This document shows positions 58,743 through 64,000 of a stretch of DNA of 64,000 nucleotides, in pieces. Location of the stretch: assembly GCA_022702545.1 (NCBI GenBank), contig JAHRBC010000005.1:3348001-3412000 (forward strand). Direction: 5' to 3'. Each line of letters starts with the position of its first letter. Positions within the stretch are counted from its first letter, which is position 1. The position numbers were made by a program, and so were the translations under genes. Under the pieces are notes generated by a model, which was not told the DNA's origin, searched no databases, and saw only the letters and a program-made list of their open reading frames with translations. This DNA is from Phycomyces nitens. Taxonomy: Eukaryota > Mucoromycota > Mucoromycetes > Mucorales > Phycomycetaceae.

Positions 58743-61700
58743 TTAGGCACAGATTTTTTTTGGAAGAGGGATGACAAGCATCATTCTCTTATTAGTTCGA
58801 GTGATGTGCTCTCCAATGGCAACTTCTAACAAAATCCTGTGTACTGGCAAGATGCTGTTATGATCAGGCATGGAATATTCATTTTTGCAAACCTCAACAC
58901 CTTCATCCTCACGCGATCTGTTAGAGGTTGTTGCAAACCATCTAACAAATGCGAATACATGTTGATTTTCATGAACCATGCGAGTCCAGTGGTTGGTACT
59001 AGTTGATGGCGGCGTGAACTTATGAATAAAGAGATATTGGATCTGGCCGGTATATGCGTTTACTGTCTGATCATTACTACCAACATATAACGCCTGTATA
59101 TAGGATCCATGGTTGCCTAATCCATTTGCTCCACGGTAGACTTGGCCAAGTAGATCGATCGACTTCAACTTCGTTATTTGATCGTCTACAAATGAGAACC
59201 GAGAAGAAGCTTCCTGATAGCTGGTGAGTTCGGCGATGCCATATTGCTCTCTGTAGTAACTCAACAAATGAGGATAGTCTACATCCCCCATTGACGTTGT
59301 CTTTCCAAGTTGCAGAGGAAAGGCCGAGGAAGGAAGAGGTTCATTGCCATTAACAGAGATCTCTGGATTCAAGGAAGAGTCCAAGAAGTGCTGCAAGTTG
59401 AATCGGCGTTGGGTGTCTGGTACAGTGGCAGGTGAAAGGGTGGGTGAGGAGACGAGCTTGGCAAAGACAGAAGAGAATGGGATTTTACTAGAGTATCCAA
59501 GGACTGCTTGCACATAATCGGCCTTGTACGATTCTTCAACAAAATTCCTCATATATGTTGCCTCAAAACTATCCTTTCTGTTAGTGCTCACGTTCTTTAG
59601 CAAACCATTGTATCGCTCGAACCCAAAGAGCCAATAGCCATACACTGGTCCAAAATCACGAATGGTCTCGCGAAGATGGAGGTGCAGATGCATATTGCAG
59701 GTGAGGACACTAGGAGGGTAAAGACGCTCGCACTTTTGACAGAATTTCTCTAGGTAGTCATGGGCATCGTCAAGTTCTTCAAATGATAGGGATGGCTTTA
59801 CAAGGAGACGGCAGGCATCGACAAAGTCCATCCAGTTTCTGAACTTGTCATTGTTGAGAACATCTTTCAGCAAGACGGGAGAGTACGCCAGCACCCAGGA
59901 CTTCCATTTGTCAGCTTTCATAAATGAAAACCCTTTTCCAATTTTTGCTGTCAATGAACTGTACGAGGCTGGGAGAGTCATTTTCTTGGCGATTTGCTGC
60001 ATGTCGTTCAGTTGTCCACTATTGATATCACCACCAGCAATCCACTTTTCCATCATTCTCTTTGCCGTGCCCAGAAAGAGATTGTGCATGGGATCAATGA
60101 TCGTTCCACGTACTAGATCAAAGTATCCAAGGCAATGCAGCTGCGACCATCGAACACCATTTTCGATCTCCAGCTGATGCCTTTCTGAGGGTGTACTAGC
60201 ACTCTTCCACACCTCAGCATGCACCCTGTTTTCGACACCATGACGAATAGACCACTCCAGATAGTTGAAACCACGAAAGTCCACACTGCTTGTCCCAGCA
60301 AGACGACTGAATTGACAACTGCATTTATAGCAGGCGTTGGTGCTATTGTGGGATGTAAATCTGCTCGTTTTCCTGGCTGCTGGGATATCACATGCCACCA
60401 TTAGGAGTGCAGCACGGACGGTTGCTCCAGATCGATACTCAAAGGTTGGAATTGTCATTCCAACGTACAACTGCTCAAGGTCATCCACCAAAGGCTTGAG
60501 ATAGCTGTTGATCTCATACGACTTGGGCTCCTTTGGTCCAGGCATTAGCCCAACCAAGACGACGTTCTCTGGCTTGAACCTTTCATCTCTGGGCAAGTTG
60601 TTGATTGCCAAATATATGGCACCAGAGGAGTGGGTGACACCATCGAAGGGCTGAAACCAGTCGATGTTGAGAGTCAACAGAAGAGAATGAGGGCGGGCAA
60701 CAAATGAAAGACCATCACTGTCTTTCAACTCCTTCCACATCTTGCCATCGTAAACGTCACACATGGTGTCTGCCACCTTCAGCTCGTCGTTCCAGAGGCC
60801 GATCTTCTGCTCAAAACCAGGACGAAGAAAGAGAACCTTGAGTGCATCTTTGACGGACTGATACACAAAGATTTTCTTTGGAACCATGGCACCAGACGTC
60901 GACTTCTTTCTCAGCTCACAGTTACAAGTTATGTTTGCACCTATTTTCACAGAGCTACACAAGGGAGGAACGGAAATAGATTCTTCGTAGATCTGGTGGC
61001 AATCTGGGCAAGAAACGAATCGTTTGATATCTTTGGTGATATTGCTAAAACCCGTCATCTTCTGAAGACCAGCAAGACTTGTTGGTAGCTGAAAGTCTTG
61101 TTCATAAACCATCAAGAGCTCATTGACAAACTGGATCAATACAACTGCGCCCTTGTTGACTGCATAATGGGATGCAAAAAGAACAACGAAAATGGCAATA
61201 GCCCTATGCACTGGATTTTCGGGCATACCAGGAGCATCAAAGGGTTCTGTTTTAAAAAAGGAAAATTATTAACACTCAATTTCGGCATGCTTCTTTATGA
61301 TAGTTATTCAATACTGACCTTTGCCGTTGAACTCCTCAACATCAATCTCCTCGACATCACTCTCTTCATTGTTGCCATTGTCGCTGTCATTGGCAATCTC
61401 GGTGTCATCGCCATTGACCTCATTGTCAGCCAAATCATCGTCAGACATCGGGACGGAATCCAAAAAAGGTAGGTTGGCCTGACCGCCCATTGTTTCCATG
61501 GATTCAGATTCAAACATCGGGATTGCTACAAATATGGAATATATTAGTTTATTGCCCTTAAACTGGTTTTCAAATAAATATTTTTACCCTCAACATCAAC
61601 ATCCATAATGACACTTTGTGTGCCTGAGGTTCAATTAAAGAATAATGGTTATTATTGCGCAGTAAATACAAAATTAATACATACTACTCTCAGTTTGTCC

Positions 61701-61829
61701 AGCCTCTTCAATTCTTGCTCTTTTGGCATGATGCTGATAATTGCATCTGGATACCATAGAGAACCCTTCTTGGTTACCATTGCATTTGTTACAGTAACAG
61801 GCAGTGTTGTTTTGGGAAGCAGAAGACAT
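58743..61829 (-). CDS. Tnp2-type transposase of CACTA-7, intact after splicing
   Basis: Exons 61829-61685, 61623-61588, 61525-61319 and 61246-58743 (145, 36, 207 and 2504 nt), all GT-AG, phase 1, giving 963 codons plus stop. Exon 1: finger CYCNKCNGNQEGF...QHH and basic KRARIEE. Exon 3: acidic linker. Exon 4: MPENPVHRAIAIF hydrophobic stretch, CPDCHQIYEE knuckle, catalytic Asp in NIDWFQPFDG, CYKCSCQF, Asp in DPMHNLFLGTAKRM, MHLHLHLRETIRDFGPVYGY then Glu in FERYNG, and VIPLPKKICA at the end. Expected to excise and insert its own family with 3-bp duplications. Nearest neighbours by eye are the CACTA-4 and CACTA-5 proteins. Start chosen at the ATG that aligns in the sister copies. Confidence 0.9.
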
Positions 61830-62074
61830 ATTTTGTGTGATTCGATTGTAAGATAAAAAAGGAAACAAGTGCTTCATATGTTTTATTTGCTGTCAATTTA
61901 TAGACAAAAAAAAACTATTGTATTTTACTTGTTTGCCCGAACCAATAGGATCTGTTAAAAAGTCTTTTTTTATTTGAATAAAAAAAATCTTCTGAGTTGA
62001 AAAAAAGGCCTATATTTCCTACACCTTAAAGTACTCTTGGTGCACTAGTAATCCAGCCCATTTTTCCAGTGATC

Positions 62075-63660
62075 CCCTCCATTGTTTTATACCCCGTACT
62101 TATTAGGTTTATGATTTATATTTGTGTTTATTGGAAAGAATAGAATGGCTCTCTACACAAGCTCTAATACTATTACTGTTTATCCTTGCCGCTTCTACCG
62201 GCCTACTTGATACTACTTGGATCGGGTGCTTCACTACTGAACAATACCTGAAAATAGGGACCGACGGCGATTTGGGTGGTTGCGGCAGTATTCTAATACA
62301 ATAAAAGTTATATTAGTGACATATATTCAAGAGTGCGGGTGTTGTTCAAGATGCAAGGTATATTATACTTACATTGTAAGGGATGGATAAGAACGGACAA
62401 AGTGGGGCTGAGTTGTGCGACATGGCATGGCATGACATGGCATCTTGTATGATTAGATTGACTAGAGATGGGGTAAAGTAAATTACTATGGGTGAATTGA
62501 GTGATAGAATAATCGATTTACATACCAGAAACAGAGTTGACAATTAAGTAGAGGGATGTTACGTGATGACCAACAATAGATTCTTATTAAGAGTATAGAA
62601 CAATATTAGTAAATAGCCAGAATAATATTATGGAAAGAGATAAAGACCAAGAAAAGGCATTACCATTATGATAACCAGTCGTAGATGATAAAGGGGCCAG
62701 ATGGGGTGGACAGTGATGGCGGTGGTCTATAGTAGAATAAGAAACGTTAAAGGATAAAATAGTTTGACACGAAAATATTTTTTACCAAGCCACCAATGAC
62801 GATACCATATAATAGACCATTTGAGTAGAGGAGGTCTATAAGTTAAAAAGAGAGAATCAGAATAGTGTTATGGAAAGCATAAATACTAAGAGACAGTATT
62901 ACCATTATGATAACAGTTGTAGATGATGGAGGAGCCAGATGGGGTGATTGATGGCGGCGGTCTATAGTAGAATAAGAAACGTTAAAGGAGAAAATTATTT
63001 GACACGATTTTTTATCATGCCACTGATGACCATACCATATAATAGACGTGTGAGCGGAATATATCTATAAAATAAAAAGAGAGAATAAGAATAATATTAT
63101 AGAAAAGTATAGACCAAGAAACGGCATTACCATTATGATAACCAGTTGTAGATGATGGAAGAGATGGACAGGGTGTGATGGGGGTGACCCAAGTAGAATA
63201 AACAACGTTGGACAAAAAAAAGGTTTGACACCAAAAGGTTCTTTTTTACCATGACACTGATGATGATACCCATATAATAGACCATGTGAGTGGCGGAGGG
63301 CTATAAGAGAAAAAGAGAGGATCAGAATAATATTATAAAAAATATAAAGACTAACAAAAGATATTACCATTATGATTCCAATCGTACATGAAGGAAGAGG
63401 TAGATGGGGTGAATGGTGGTGTGATCTACAATAAAATAAGCAACGTTAGAATAGAAAATTGTTTGACACAAAAAGATTTTTTTAGCCCAATATTGATGAT
63501 AGAACCATATAATAAGCTGTGTGAGTTGAGGAGGTCTATAAAATAAAAAAGAGAGTCAGGATAATTTGCGAGATGCTAAAGGCACATTCAACTGACCACA
63601 GATTGTTTGGATGAGCAATGCAAGCAGGATGTATTGGAATGAGCACATGTTTATAAAGAA
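62075..63660 (-). mobile_element. CACTA-6, continuation with a micro-exon array
   Basis: Aligns with the micro-exon region of CACTA-4 and CACTA-7 but is more diverged and longer. The terminal exon (CCGCAACCACCCAAATCGCC, about 62280) and the exon ending CCTTACAAT|GTAAGT are recognisable on the minus strand. No accessory or transposase gene remains in the window, so the element is truncated or continues beyond decayed sequence. Right boundary approximate. Confidence 0.55.
62640..63545 (-). repeat. ~235-bp tandem array of two micro-exons and their introns
   Basis: Four units marked by TTACCATTATGAT at about 62661, 62899, 63128 and 63364. On the minus strand each unit holds exon A (58-63 nt, ending ATCATAATG|GTAAT) and exon B (about 50 nt, containing TCTATTATATGG). 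Exon A corresponds to the LFTPSASSII exon of CACTA-7. Several junctions are mutated: an acceptor TTGG for AG near 63190, and donors GC and AT for GT near 63485 and 63016. Confidence 0.7.
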
Positions 63661-63669
63661 GCCGCCAAT

Positions 63670-64000
63670 TTTTTAGTGTAAAGATGTGTAAAAAAGAAAG
63701 AAAAAATAGGCCCGGATATAGGAAACGAGGGAAAGGAAAAAGAGCAAAAAAGAAAAGAACGACTTAGACTTTGCTGCTATATTGTAATAAATAATATTGT
63801 ATTAACTATAATGTGTATTCAAAACATATATTAGAGTCAACTTACTTTATTATTCTCTATTATTTATTTATGAGCCTGATTATTGATTGTAAAGCCTTTT
63901 CCAAGACTTGGTGCACAGCATTCTATAATATTTATATTGATTCTGTGACAGACCATTATATTATTTTATGGCCATATGATAGTGTTCTTGTCAATTAAAT
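63670..64000 (+). mobile_element. S1-like relic at the right edge
   Basis: From about 63750 to the end this is an inverted, roughly nine-tenths identical copy of 11740-11990, the internal part of the old S1 relic. No coding sequence. The element evidently continues past the window. Confidence 0.65.

Larger units (their letters stand above)
55797..62071 (-). mobile_element. CACTA-7, complete
   Basis: 6.28 kb. Ends CACTGGAAAAACGGGCTTGA and (reverse complement) CACTGGAAAAATGGGCTGGA, with similarity to ~30 bp; ATC duplicated at 55794-55796 and 62072-62074. Gene order from the left: micro-exon gene (-), accessory gene (+), Tnp2 gene (-). It is the best candidate for an active element here, apart from one missing base in the accessory gene. 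Confidence 0.94.

Noticed and set aside
62640..63560. Tandem array considered as a CRISPR array or satellite
   Set aside because: Units are ~235 bp without constant short repeats and unique spacers, and their boundaries match exon/intron borders of a CACTA gene.

Overview
The window reads as a pure transposon graveyard from an early-diverging fungus. A member of the Mucoromycota is most likely. This is inferred from short GT-AG introns, AT-rich spacers, Helitrons with PIF1-type helicases, DIRS-type tyrosine-recombinase retroelements and Tnp2-type transposases with a DPMHNLFLGTAK box. No host housekeeping gene, tRNA, rRNA or CRISPR array was recognised on either strand.

The dominant family is CACTA-like. 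Five elements can be delimited to the base on both sides: CACTA-1 (4455-10640), CACTA-3 (26101-33176), CACTA-4 (38189-44536), CACTA-7 (55797-62071) and a shorter second-family element S5 (48986-52483). Each begins CACTG/CACTA, ends CAGTG/TAGTG and is flanked by a 3-bp direct repeat (CAA, TGA, ATT, ATC, TGC). Removing three of them restores an interrupted reading frame exactly. CACTA-2, CACTA-5 and CACTA-6 are interrupted or incomplete hosts of these insertions. Each resolvable CACTA element carries two convergent genes: a spliced Tnp2-type DDE transposase of about 960-980 aa, and a four-exon accessory gene of about 330 aa that I do not recognise. CACTA-7 also carries a hidden third gene on the strand opposite the accessory gene. 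It consists of six tiny exons, all with GT-AG junctions, that join into an open 138-codon frame. CACTA-4 has the same gene with one nonsense codon, and CACTA-6 has an amplified, decaying array of two of its exons.

Layout. 1-2435: 5' part of Helitron H0 (minus). 2436-3338: spacer with an LTR-like motif. 3339-4454 and 10641-12259: old relic S1, split by CACTA-1. 12260-12593 and 23946-24214: S2, split by two head-to-tail Helitrons, H1 (12594-18417) and H2 (18418-23945). 24215-34358: CACTA-2, split by CACTA-3. 34359-35160: S3. 35162-36772: Tc1/mariner element. About 37090-38188 and 44537-45834: DIRS element, split by CACTA-4. 45835-47995: S4 (inverted). 47996-55399: CACTA-5, split by S5. 55400-55796 and 62075 to about 63660: CACTA-6, split by CACTA-7. 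About 63670-64000: S1-like relic.

Coding state: the transposases of CACTA-3 (982 aa) and CACTA-7 (963 aa) are uninterrupted once spliced, while their accessory genes each appear to lack one base. CACTA-4 shows the reverse. Most single-base frameshifts lie in or beside short homopolymers, so assembly error is a live alternative to genuine decay.
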